A stretch of DNA of 8,700 nucleotides from Desulfobacterales bacterium (GTDB lineage Bacteria > Desulfobacterota > Desulfobacteria > Desulfobacterales > Desulfobacteraceae), in the NCBI GenBank assembly GCA_022361315.1, contig JAKSBB010000126.1:1-8700 (forward strand), given 5' to 3'. Under the pieces are notes generated by a model that saw nothing but the letters and a program-made list of their open reading frames with translations, did no database searches and was not told the DNA's origin. Below, piece by piece: positions 1 through 5,988 of the stretch. The translations under genes were made by a program, and so were the position numbers. Each line of letters opens with the position of its first letter. The stretch's first letter is position 1.

Positions 1-144
1 CAGAATATGAAGCATGCCACCGGCTTTAACCGCGTCATCCCAGAGGCTGACCCCCAGACAGGTGCCCAGGTAGGCCTGGAGGATGACGGGGGCGGATTGC
101 ATGACCTTATAGCGGCCAGCGGCAATATGTATGTTTGTGATCAT
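1..144 (-). CDS. cheD: CheD chemoreceptor glutamine deamidase, N-terminal fragment (cut by window edge)
   Basis: Reading leftward from an ATG at 144-142, 48 codons stay open to the window edge. The visible protein carries the CheD signature: a YLGTCLGVSLWDD segment followed by AGGMLHIL. Catalytic Cys falls at residue 29 and catalytic His at residue 46. That 17-residue spacing matches the Cys27/His44 pair known for Thermotoga CheD. CheD family enzymes deamidate glutamines on methyl-accepting chemotaxis receptors in the cytoplasm and are often controlled by CheC or CheY-P. A purine-rich AGGAAAGAG lies upstream but about 18 bases or more from the ATG, farther than usual, so the start is not certain; no better in-frame start is seen. 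The rest of the protein and any chemotaxis neighbours lie outside the window. It is divergent from the gene at 391, so the two share a 246-bp regulatory region. Confidence 0.88.
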   Translation of the reverse strand, partial: MITNIHIAAGRYKVMQSAPVILQAYLGTCLGVSLWDDAVKAGGMLHIL

Positions 145-201
145 CGGTGTTGGTAATCTGCTCTCTTTCCTGCGTTCTTTAAATCAAGCACGTCAAGGTA
201 A

Positions 202-207
202 ATTATA
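202..207 (-). promoter_or_regulatory. cheD: Candidate -10 box for cheD
   Basis: A perfect TATAAT lies on the minus strand at 207-202, about 58 bases before the cheD ATG. The hexamer 17 bases upstream of it (GCCTAA) is a poor -35 match, so a sigma-70 promoter here would be weak or activator dependent. This is the only good -10 match seen between 145 and 240. Confidence 0.4.
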
Positions 208-230
208 CTAAATATCATCAATGCTTAGGC

Positions 231-240
231 GGTTGCAACC
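231..240. repeat. 10-bp perfect palindrome GGTTGCAACC
   Basis: GGTTGCAACC is its own reverse complement. It sits about 24 bases upstream of the cheD TATAAT box, roughly over the place where a regulator of that promoter could bind. It may be an operator half, but 10-bp palindromes also occur by chance, and no second copy was seen in the window. Confidence 0.3.
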
Positions 241-283
241 CTATAGTTCGCTGTTTGCAGGACGGTCAGCGTGGTTGGAGAAA

Positions 284-319
284 AAAGAATAACCCGGGGT
301 TAAGCCCCGGTGCCCGGGT
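284..319 (-). terminator. GC-rich hairpin followed by a T-rich tract on the minus strand
   Basis: CCGGGG (294-299) and CCCCGG (305-310) can pair around a 5-base loop. An alternative outer pair, ACCCGGG (292-298) and CCCGGGT (313-319), uses the same bases. Read on the minus strand the stem is followed by TTATTCTTTTTT, as in an intrinsic terminator. It would stop antisense transcription coming from the gene at 391 before it reached cheD. No minus-strand gene ends here, so its role is a guess; it also overlaps the spacer of the promoter proposed at 301-327. Confidence 0.3.
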
Positions 320-327
320 GCCGATGA
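301..327 (+). promoter_or_regulatory. Sigma-28 (FliA)-like promoter candidate
   Basis: TAAG (301-304), exactly 15 bases, then GCCGATGA (320-327) resembles the flagellar sigma-28 consensus TAAA-N15-GCCGATAA. That is 3 of 4 bases at -35 and 7 of 8 at -10, with the expected spacing. Transcription would start near 335 and give a leader of about 55 bases before the ATG at 391. Flagellar-class control fits the neighbouring cheD. No convincing sigma-70 promoter for this gene was found nearby. The match was found by eye and has no statistical backing. Confidence 0.42.
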
Positions 328-390
328 CTATGGTATGGCAAAGTCGATCAACCATTAGTTAGAAACGCCACAATACGTGGGGTGACATCC

Positions 391-1827
391 ATGAAAATTT
401 CAGAGAGTAACATTCAGTTTGCATCCAGCCATTCGGCGGAGGAGGCAGACCTCGTTCTTCAGCAGGAAACTCAGGAAACCATTCAGCAGCAGAGTGTTGT
501 ATCAGGCCGGGGCCGCACCGGCTGGGTGTCGGAAGAGGGCAGCCCGATGATGATGGTGGACCGGGTGAGTATTTCCATGCAGCAGTCCCGTGACGTGCAG
601 TCCGAATATTCATCTGCGCTCTCATCTTCGTCCACTGTGACAGGGACCGACGGAGAACCTGTTGCGGAATTTGCCCAGAAAGAGCTGGTGGAGAAACTGG
701 CCGGGGCGGTGATGGACCGGGCCGTGGTGGCCAGATCCATCCGGGAAGGTGTGGATATCGGCGCCGACACCACATCGGGACCGGTCACTGCGGTTCAGAC
801 CAACACCACCGAAAGCCTGGTGACCCTCAGTCACACCAGTATCCATTTTGAGCAGGAGCAGATGGGTTTTTCCTCCCAGGGGCAGGTGGTCACCGAAGAC
901 GGCAGGACCATTGAGTTTAACCTGGATATGGCCCTGGACCGGGCTTTCATGTCCAGGACCCAGGAACAGGCCGTGATTCATACCTGGCAGCAGGAGATCA
1001 ATCTTACGGATCCCCTGGTGATCAACCTTGAGGGTGGTGTGCCTCAGCTCGGCGATACCCGGTTTGAATTTGATCTGGACAACGATGGTGTCACGGAGGA
1101 GATTTCCTTTACGGCAAAGGGTTCCGGTTTTTTGAGTTTTGACCGGAACAACGACGGTGTCATCAACAACGGTTCGGAACTCTTCGGGCCGGGAACAGGT
1201 AACGGCTTTGAGGAATTGGCCGCCTACGACGAGGACGGCAACGGCTGGATCGACGAGAGCGATGCGGTGTTTTCCCAGCTTTCGGTGTGGACCAAGGATG
1301 ACCAGGGAAACGACCAGTTGATTTCTTTGAAGGATGCCGGTGTCGGTGCCATTTATCTGGACAATGCCCAGACGGAGTTTTCGGCCACCACAATGGACAA
1401 CGAACTCCAGGGACAGGTCAGGCGCTCCGGCGTATTTCTGTTTGAAGACGGGAATGTGGGGGCGATGCAGCAGATTGATCTGGCGGCCAGGGAACCCGGG
1501 AGCGGTGTGGAAAATGCCGGGGCGTTTCAGGGGATCACCCAATTGGGAGACTTCTCAATTGTTGACCTGGCATCGTTGAATATGGGCGAGGGGATATCTG
1601 GTCCGGCTCCCATCGAAGTGGAGGAGGTGGAAAACCCTATATCTGCACTGATGAAACAGATTGAGGCGCTTAGAGAAGAAATTCAACAGGTTCTCGGCAC
1701 CGGGTCTTCCCGGGGACAGCGGACCGGGCGGCTCAGGTCAATGGCCAATACATTCTCGGATTATCAGCTTTACAGGCTGACCCAGCCGGATTTTACCGGA
1801 CTTAAAGCGCATTCCTGGCAGGTATAG
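391..1827 (+). CDS. EF-hand-type calcium-binding protein of unknown function (478 aa)
   Basis: I chose the ATG at 391, preceded by GGGGTGAC at a suitable distance, over the in-frame GTG at 382. Residues 1 to about 100 are polar, rich in Ser, Gln, Glu and Thr, with no signal peptide or membrane segment. The middle has three DxDxDG-like loops: DLDNDG at 228-233, DRNNDG at 251-256 and DEDGNG at 280-285. The last continues to WIDESD, a complete 12-residue EF-hand-like loop. The segment DPLVINLEGG through SELFG recalls conserved hypothetical proteins of motile proteobacteria, from memory. Residues 419-436 look like a short amphipathic coiled coil, and the C-terminus is polar. The family predicts Ca2+ binding; the biological role is unknown. 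Divergence from cheD and a sigma-28-like promoter suggest a motility or surface link, by inference only. It could also be exported by an unrecognised route. It converges on ilvH with only 12 bases between stop codons. Confidence 0.8.
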   Translation: MKISESNIQFASSHSAEEADLVLQQETQETIQQQSVVSGRGRTGWVSEEGSPMMMVDRVSISMQQSRDVQSEYSSALSSSSTVTGTDGEPVAEFAQKELVEKLAGAVMDRAVVARSIREGVDIGADTTSGPVTAVQTNTTESLVTLSHTSIHFEQEQMGFSSQGQVVTEDGRTIEFNLDMALDRAFMSRTQEQAVIHTWQQEINLTDPLVINLEGGVPQLGDTRFEFDLDNDGVTEEISFTAKGSGFLSFDRNNDGVINNGSELFGPGTGNGFEELAAYDEDGNGWIDESDAVFSQLSVWTKDDQGNDQLISLKDAGVGAIYLDNAQTEFSATTMDNELQGQVRRSGVFLFEDGNVGAMQQIDLAAREPGSGVENAGAFQGITQLGDFSIVDLASLNMGEGISGPAPIEVEEVENPISALMKQIEALREEIQQVLGTGSSRGQRTGRLRSMANTFSDYQLYRLTQPDFTGLKAHSWQV

Positions 1828-1839
1828 TATGTTGTGGAC

Positions 1840-2325
1840 TTATGGTTCCCGGTAGAGTGCAAGGACGCCGGAACGGGCCAGTTTTTTGATACCAAAGGGG
1901 GTCAGTTTTTCCAGAAGCACGTCAATGGTGTCTTCGTCTCCGGTGACCTCAAATATAAAATGGAGGCCCCCTTCGTCCATCATTCTGCCATTGAATTCTC
2001 CAATGAGGGTTTTTATTTGCTCCTGGTGTTCGGGTTTGGCCTTGACGCAGATCAGGGCCATTTCCCTTTTGACGGCCTTTTCACCCGTCATGTCCCGGAG
2101 TTTGATGACGTTGACCAGGCGTTTGATCTGTTTTTGAATCTGTTCAAGCATCACGGGGGTGGCCAGGGTGGTGATGGTGATTCTGGACATTTTGGGATTG
2201 GCCGTGGGGGCACCACAGATGGTTTCGATATTGTAGCCGCGTCCGGCAAAGAGGCCGGTGATTCTGGCGGTAACGCCGGGTTCGTTTTCCACCAGCATGG
2301 TCAGGGTGTATCGGTTGGTTTTCAT
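1840..2325 (-). CDS. ilvH: Acetolactate synthase small (regulatory) subunit
   Basis: This 161-aa protein has the length and features of IlvH/IlvN. An N-terminal ACT domain starts with RYTLTMLVENEPGVTARI and runs through GLFAGRGYNIE, then APT..P..SRITI. A C-terminal domain ends ARSGVLALYREP. The small subunit activates the catalytic subunit IlvB and confers valine feedback inhibition on the first common step of Val/Leu/Ile synthesis. Gly17 and Asn32 align with E. coli IlvH Gly14 and Asn29, positions implicated in valine binding, so valine sensitivity is plausible. The start at 2325 is preceded by AAGGAAGGAT, a strong ribosome-binding site; the frame stays open upstream but lacks one. No ilvB lies beside it: it is the last gene after the GGDEF gene, 41 bases downstream. 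No terminator is visible before the convergent gene at 1827. Confidence 0.93.
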   Translation of the reverse strand: MKTNRYTLTMLVENEPGVTARITGLFAGRGYNIETICGAPTANPKMSRITITTLATPVMLEQIQKQIKRLVNVIKLRDMTGEKAVKREMALICVKAKPEHQEQIKTLIGEFNGRMMDEGGLHFIFEVTGDEDTIDVLLEKLTPFGIKKLARSGVLALYREP

Positions 2326-2366
2326 ATCCTTCCTTTTATAAGCGGTCCGGGAGGAACACCATATCA

Positions 2367-3413
2367 TCAGGCCGTTTCAATGTCCAGTTCGGTCGCCGTC
2401 TTGTTTCTGCCCGTATCCTTGGCATGGTAGAGGGCGGTATCGGCCCGTTCGATCAAGGCGGACACGGGTTCACCGGACTGGTATTCCGCCACACCCAGTG
2501 AAATGGTGATGGCGCCCACAGGCTGGCCGGTACTTTTGTTGATCCACCGCATGCCCTTGAGACTCAACCTGATCTTTTCAGCCAGAACAAAGGCTTCCTT
2601 CAGCGGGGTTTCGGGCAGGATGAGGATAAACTCCTCTCCCCCGAACCTGGCGGCAACATCTTTGGCCTTGATGTGTTCCTTGAGCAGCTTTGCCAGCATT
2701 TTCAGGACATTGTCCCCGATCAGGTGCCCGTGGGTGTCGTTGACCTGTTTGAAGTGGTCGATATCCGCGATAATAACGGTCAGGGGGATCTGGTTTTTAT
2801 CGGAATAGTTCAGGGAGTGGGCCATGGCTTCGTCAAATCCCCGGCGGTTGAGAAGGCCGGTGAGTGTGTCTGTTTTTGCTGCCTGTTTTACCCCCTCCAG
2901 TTCTTTTTTCAGGGCGTCTATTTCGGTAATGGTGTCATCCATTTCCTGTTTCAGGGAATTGCTCTGGATGATGATGGATTTTGTTTCGGTGAGGATGCCC
3001 TTGGATATTTTCCGGACCTCCTCGGCAGTGCTGTCCTTCACCAGCCGACCGGAATAGGTGGCGACGTTGGCACCGTTTTTTCCGATCTGATGGCCGGATG
3101 TGCCCAGGTGGCGTGTGATTTCACCCAGAATACTTTGGAATTCAGTGGCTTTTTTATCCGCCTGGAGGGCCTGTTCGTCCGCGATATACGTCCTGAAAAA
3201 TTTCAGGATAATGTCCCAGGTTATAATGGTATTCTGCTCTTCAAGGCTTTTGATTTCCAGGTTCAGCGCCTCATTGCGGCCGGTTGCATATTCATACCAG
3301 ACGGCATAGGAGATGGGGTTATAGGGCAGCTGGTGCCGGGCAATCTGTTTCAACGCCAGCCGCAGATAGGTGCCTGAGTCCTCAATACTGTCCTGATATA
3401 TATAATCAAACAT
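2367..3413 (-). CDS. GGDEF-domain diguanylate cyclase with N-terminal non-membrane sensor/coil region
   Basis: The 348-aa protein has a C-terminal GGDEF domain (about residues 180-340) that should make c-di-GMP from two GTP. The motif DTLTGLLNRRGF opens the domain. Catalytic GGEEF is at 258-262, metal-binding Asp217 is in ADIDHFK, and Asn225 and Asp234 occupy the GTP-contact positions known from PleD. All core residues are present, so it is probably active. The inhibitory I-site, RxxD in PleD, reads K249-A-K-D252, so product inhibition may be weakened. Residues 1-160 have no membrane helix; the stretch HQLPYNPISYAVWYEYATGRN resembles N-terminal regions of other GGDEF proteins. Residues about 145-180 look coiled-coil. 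ATG 3413 was preferred; an in-frame TTG at 3422 sits only 2 bases after AGAGG. It begins 15 bases after the receiver gene, suggesting that REC protein influences it. Confidence 0.93.
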   Translation of the reverse strand: MFDYIYQDSIEDSGTYLRLALKQIARHQLPYNPISYAVWYEYATGRNEALNLEIKSLEEQNTIITWDIILKFFRTYIADEQALQADKKATEFQSILGEITRHLGTSGHQIGKNGANVATYSGRLVKDSTAEEVRKISKGILTETKSIIIQSNSLKQEMDDTITEIDALKKELEGVKQAAKTDTLTGLLNRRGFDEAMAHSLNYSDKNQIPLTVIIADIDHFKQVNDTHGHLIGDNVLKMLAKLLKEHIKAKDVAARFGGEEFILILPETPLKEAFVLAEKIRLSLKGMRWINKSTGQPVGAITISLGVAEYQSGEPVSALIERADTALYHAKDTGRNKTATELDIETA

Positions 3414-3428
3414 TGACGTCAATGCCTC

Positions 3429-3857
3429 TTATGGTGTGTTTTCAATTGGGATGGTATGTTCCAGAACGAGGGGTTTGAGGTCGGACAGGCCAAAGGGCTT
3501 ACTGATAAATACGGCGGCACTGTCCTGGACCCTGTATACGGCGTCATGAACAATTTCATCCTCGGTATAACCGGACATGAAAATTGCCTGTAAATCCGGT
3601 TTTATGCGGCGTATATCCTCAATGAGATCCGGGCCGTCTCCCCCCGGCATGACGATATCTGAAATCACCAGGTCGATCCGGTCGGAGTATTTTAAAAAGG
3701 TATTGAATGCCGACTCTGTTGATGCCGCTTCGATGGGGGTATATCCCATGTCTCTGATCATTTCCGCCACCAGTTCCCGGGACTGGGTGTTGTCGTCCAC
3801 CACAAGAATGAGTCCCTTGGTGCCGGATACCTTGCCGGGTTTATCTTTTTTCACCAT
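3429..3857 (-). CDS. Stand-alone receiver-domain response regulator (CheY-like, no output domain)
   Basis: The 142-aa protein is one REC domain after a basic 14-residue tail. The acidic pair is Asp21/Asp22 in LILVVDD and the phosphoacceptor is Asp67 in LVISDIVMPGGDG. Ser95 in FMSGYTEDE and Lys120 in FISKPF complete the active site. It should be phosphorylated by a histidine kinase that is not in this window and signal through protein contacts. The MSGYTEDE style is common in receivers working with hybrid kinases. The ATG at 3857 has AGGA six bases upstream, and that ribosome-binding site lies just after the upstream gene's TGA (11-base gap), suggesting translational coupling. Position between the DUF3786-like gene and the diguanylate cyclase suggests one signalling unit, with the cyclase as a possible target; this is inference. 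A motility role (CheY) is possible but not specifically indicated. Confidence 0.92.
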   Translation of the reverse strand: MVKKDKPGKVSGTKGLILVVDDNTQSRELVAEMIRDMGYTPIEAASTESAFNTFLKYSDRIDLVISDIVMPGGDGPDLIEDIRRIKPDLQAIFMSGYTEDEIVHDAVYRVQDSAAVFISKPFGLSDLKPLVLEHTIPIENTP

Positions 3858-3868
3858 TTGTCATCCTG

Positions 3869-4489
3869 TCAGGGGGTATCGATCAGGTCTATGATCCGCC
3901 GGGACGTATACTCTCCCACATCCGCAAGCCCGTCTACGGGCATGAACTGCCTGGCATTTTTGGAGTACAGACAGGTCACACCGGCGGGGAAATCCTCATC
4001 AGGTTCGTAAAAAATATAGCATAGTGCGATTTTGGGGAGTGGGTGAACCACAAAAGAAAAGTCACCGCCTGTTCCCGGTGGGGATGCCTGGCCTTTCAGA
4101 TTCGACATGATTCTGGGGATATTGGCTTTTATCCTGGGAACATATGGGGCCAGCATTTGCTCGGTATGGGTGGCAAATGCACCGGCATAGGGCATGCTGT
4201 CCGGAAATTCCTTGAATGCCTTCAACGGGGTCAGGTTCATCCCGGTGTTGCTGGCGTTTAACGCATAAAGGGAAACCAGGAGGCCGGGGATGGGATCCGG
4301 GTCGCTGTCCGGTTTTTCAATGTCCTCAAAACATATGCCTTCCGGCGATATCACGCAGACGTTGCCGAATGCATCTAACTTAAAACAGTCCTCATCCCGG
4401 GTGGCCTGGATACATTGATCAAAATCCTGGGGAAGGGATGTATAGAGCTTATCCAGATTATTCTGGATGAGACGGGAATAATTGTCCAT
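3869..4489 (-). CDS. DUF3786-like protein of unknown function
   Basis: This 206-aa soluble protein has no signal peptide or membrane helix. Its pattern fits what I recall of the DUF3786 family: a central PLKAFKEFPDSMPYAGAFATH block (about residues 83-103), then GDFSFVVHPLPKIALCYIFY and EPDEDFPAGVTCLYS. The C-terminal GEYTSRRIIDLI closes it. The family has no established function; I recall it mainly in anaerobes. An unusual point is four cysteines in the N-terminal third, at 26, 35, 45 and 53 (spacing C-x8-C-x9-C-x7-C), with two more later. They could bind a metal or act in redox chemistry, but nothing shows this. The ATG at 4489 has a consensus GGAGG seven bases upstream and a promoter just before it, making this the first gene of the unit leading to the receiver, GGDEF and ilvH genes. 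The family call is from memory and needs a profile search. Confidence 0.72.
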   Translation of the reverse strand: MDNYSRLIQNNLDKLYTSLPQDFDQCIQATRDEDCFKLDAFGNVCVISPEGICFEDIEKPDSDPDPIPGLLVSLYALNASNTGMNLTPLKAFKEFPDSMPYAGAFATHTEQMLAPYVPRIKANIPRIMSNLKGQASPPGTGGDFSFVVHPLPKIALCYIFYEPDEDFPAGVTCLYSKNARQFMPVDGLADVGEYTSRRIIDLIDTP

Positions 4490-4509
4490 GGTATTGCCTC
4501 CGTTGATCT

Positions 4510-4539
4510 AATATACTGAAAACCACCAGGCCGGATCAA
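4510..4539 (-). promoter_or_regulatory. Sigma-70-type promoter for the DUF3786-REC-GGDEF-ilvH unit
   Basis: On the minus strand TTGATC (4539-4534), an 18-base spacer and TATATT (4515-4510) precede the ATG at 4489. The -10 matches 5 of 6 consensus bases and the -35 matches the key TTGA. Transcription would start near 4503, giving a short leader carrying the GGAGG site. A CCGGA/TCCGG inverted repeat (4531-4535 and 4551-4555) flanks the -35 and might be an operator. Confidence 0.6.
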
Positions 4540-4621
4540 GTCTTTATTTGTCCGGTTCTTCACCAGAGTTTTTGCCCGATTATCTATCCCGTTATTTACA
4601 AGGGTAATCCTGAGTTTAATA

Positions 4622-4655
4622 TGGTATGATACCAGGCTTTAGTTAAATTTATAAT
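4622..4655 (+). promoter_or_regulatory. pyrF: pyrF promoter region with palindrome TGGTATGATACCA
   Basis: A perfect TATAAT (4650-4655) lies 26 bases before the pyrF ATG. The hexamer 17 bases upstream (TGATAC, 4627-4632) is a weak -35. This weak -35 falls inside a perfect 13-bp inverted repeat, TGGTAT-G-ATACCA (4622-4634). A palindrome over a poor -35 is a common place for a regulator, so regulated pyrF expression is possible. The regulator is unknown. Confidence 0.45.
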
Positions 4656-4681
4656 AAAATTACAACAGGTAGGGCAGACCA

Positions 4682-5425
4682 ATGAATGGTAAAGGGCGTA
4701 AAGAAGGGTTGGATTATATTGTGTTTCCCCTGGATTTTCCGGATATGGAAACGGCCTCGGATTATGTCCGGAAGCTGGACGGGCATGTGGGAATGTTCAA
4801 GATCGGCCTGGAACTTTTTATCCAGGAGGGGCCGTCCGTGGTCCGGCAGATCAGGGAGCAGACCGATGCTCAGATTTTCCTGGATCTCAAACTCCATGAT
4901 ATTTCCGCCACCGTGGGGCGGGCCATGGCCCGGGTGGCTGAGCTGGGTGTGGACCTCATTACGGTACATACCGCCTCCTCATCCCGGATGCTTGAGATGG
5001 CGGTAGAGGGCGGTGGTGGTAAAGCCGGTGTCCTCGGGGTTACCCTTCTCACGGACAACGATGCGGCTGCAGTGGAAGCCGGAGGGTTCAAAACCGAATA
5101 TGTATCATCTCCGCTGGAACTGGTGATGCTCAGGGCCAGGATGGCCAAGGCGGCCGGATGCGCCGGCGTGGTCTGTTCCGGCCAGGAGGTTGAAGGGATC
5201 AAGGCGGAACTGGGCCCTGAATTTCTGGCGGTCACACCGGGAATCCGCCCGGAATGGACCCTGACGGCCAACGATGACCAGAAGCGGGTCACCACACCGG
5301 GCAGGGCAGTCGCCCTGGGCAGCGATTACATTGTCATCGGCCGGCCCATCCGGGATGCGGAAGATCCGGTGAAGGCCGCGGATATGGTGGCTGAGGAAAT
5401 CGACAACGCCCTGGTAAACCTTTAA
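4682..5425 (+). CDS. pyrF: Orotidine 5'-phosphate decarboxylase
   Basis: PyrF catalyses the last step of UMP synthesis, decarboxylating OMP in the cytoplasm. The 247-aa length is normal for bacterial enzymes. Active-site residues are visible: Asp18 in PLDF, Lys40 in FKIGLELF, and the catalytic Asp68-x-Lys70-x-x-Asp73 in FLDLKLHDI. Phosphate-binding elements TPGIRP and IVIGRPI lie near the C-terminus. A small variation is IVFPLDF where most homologues have a V/I-ALDF-like strand; the Asp is kept. The ATG at 4682 follows AGGTAGGG, with seven bases between GGG and the start. It is transcribed alone, divergent from the DUF3786 unit and convergent with lysC, and ends just before a strong hairpin. 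Two in-frame Lys/Arg-rich residues before GLDYIVF make a slightly long N-terminus but fit the ribosome-binding site. Confidence 0.97.
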   Translation: MNGKGRKEGLDYIVFPLDFPDMETASDYVRKLDGHVGMFKIGLELFIQEGPSVVRQIREQTDAQIFLDLKLHDISATVGRAMARVAELGVDLITVHTASSSRMLEMAVEGGGGKAGVLGVTLLTDNDAAAVEAGGFKTEYVSSPLELVMLRARMAKAAGCAGVVCSGQEVEGIKAELGPEFLAVTPGIRPEWTLTANDDQKRVTTPGRAVALGSDYIVIGRPIRDAEDPVKAADMVAEEIDNALVNL

Positions 5426-5429
5426 AAGA

Positions 5430-5467
5430 CACCGCCCGTGTCCGCATGTGTTCGGACACGGGCGGTG
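5430..5467. terminator. Perfect 15-bp hairpin, bidirectional terminator between pyrF and lysC
   Basis: CACCGCCCGTGTCCG (5430-5444) and its exact complement (5453-5467) flank an 8-base loop. The stem begins 4 bases after the pyrF stop and ends 11 bases before the lysC stop. On the minus strand it is followed by TCTTTT, a short U-tract that suits lysC termination. On the plus strand the following GAAAATGGG has no U-tract, so pyrF termination there would rest on the very stable stem alone. Confidence 0.9.
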
Positions 5468-5478
5468 AAAATGGGTCG

Positions 5479-5988
5479 CTACTTTCTGGGTTTTTCCAGG
5501 CCGAAGGCCGCATGCAGGGTACGGACCGCAAGTTCGGCATATTTGGCCCGGATCACGCAGGAAATCCGTATTTCCGAGGTGGAGATCAGCCGGATGTTTA
5601 TGTTTTCGGAGGCCAGGGCCTCGAACATGACGGCCGCAACACCGGAGTGGCTCTTCATGCCTAAGCCGATCACGGATACCTTGGCGATGTCCGTGGCGGT
5701 CTTGATTTCATCCGCCTCCACTTCTTCTGCCACCACCCCGGAAATTTCCAGGGCCCGTTCAAAATCATCCTGGGGTACGGTGAAGGTCAGGTCGGTCTGG
5801 CCGCCGGAACGGGTGTTCTGGATGATCATGTCCACCAGGATTTCGGCTTTGGCCAGGGCACCGAAAATTTTGGCGGATATCCCGGGCTGATCCGGCACTT
5901 TTTTCAGGGTAATTCTCGCTTCGTTCATGTCGCAGGTGACACCTGAGACGACAGCACTTTCCATATCCTTGGTTTCATTGATAACCAT
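5479..5988 (-). CDS. lysC: Candidate internal translation product: LysC beta subunit (ACT domains only, 169 aa)
   Basis: Inside lysC, in the same frame, an ATG at 5988 (Met239) is preceded by GAGGAGGAAGGAACC, giving AGGAGG eight bases before the start. The product would be the two ACT domains alone. In B. subtilis aspartokinase II and Corynebacterium glutamicum, beta subunits of similar length (about 160-170 aa) are known to arise from in-frame internal starts near residue 250 and form alpha2-beta2 enzymes. The site partly reflects the Glu-Glu-Glu codons of the kinase domain end, so it could be coincidental; the position and site strength favour real use. Confidence 0.5.
   Translation of the reverse strand: MVINETKDMESAVVSGVTCDMNEARITLKKVPDQPGISAKIFGALAKAEILVDMIIQNTRSGGQTDLTFTVPQDDFERALEISGVVAEEVEADEIKTATDIAKVSVIGLGMKSHSGVAAVMFEALASENINIRLISTSEIRISCVIRAKYAELAVRTLHAAFGLEKPRK

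Noticed and set aside
145..381. Sigma-54 promoter in the divergent region
   Set aside because: No GG-N10-GC pair with a TGGCAC/TTGC-like context was found on either strand.
622..1542. Long open frame on the minus strand (306 aa) opposite the EF-hand gene
   Set aside because: Its translation shows no recognisable domain, it lacks a ribosome-binding site, and the plus-strand frame has clear calcium-binding motifs and a good start.
1828..1839. Terminator between the convergent EF-hand and ilvH genes
   Set aside because: The gap is 12 bases and no hairpin or T-tract was seen in or around it.
2326..2367. Upstream extension of ilvH to 2367
   Set aside because: The extra 14 residues are not IlvH-like, and the strong AAGGAAGG site lies just before the ATG at 2325.
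1834..2430. Plus-strand open frame (198 aa) opposite ilvH
   Set aside because: It crosses the ilvH/GGDEF junction, has no start signal, and ilvH on the other strand is unambiguous.
2673..3377. Plus-strand open frame (234 aa) opposite the GGDEF gene
   Set aside because: It is the complement of a gene with intact catalytic motifs; its sequence is Phe/Gly rich as expected of a shadow frame.
4531..4555. CCGGA...TCCGG inverted repeat as an independent hairpin feature
   Set aside because: Only 5 bp (8 with a bulge) and GC-rich pairs of this size are frequent here; kept only as a remark on the promoter.
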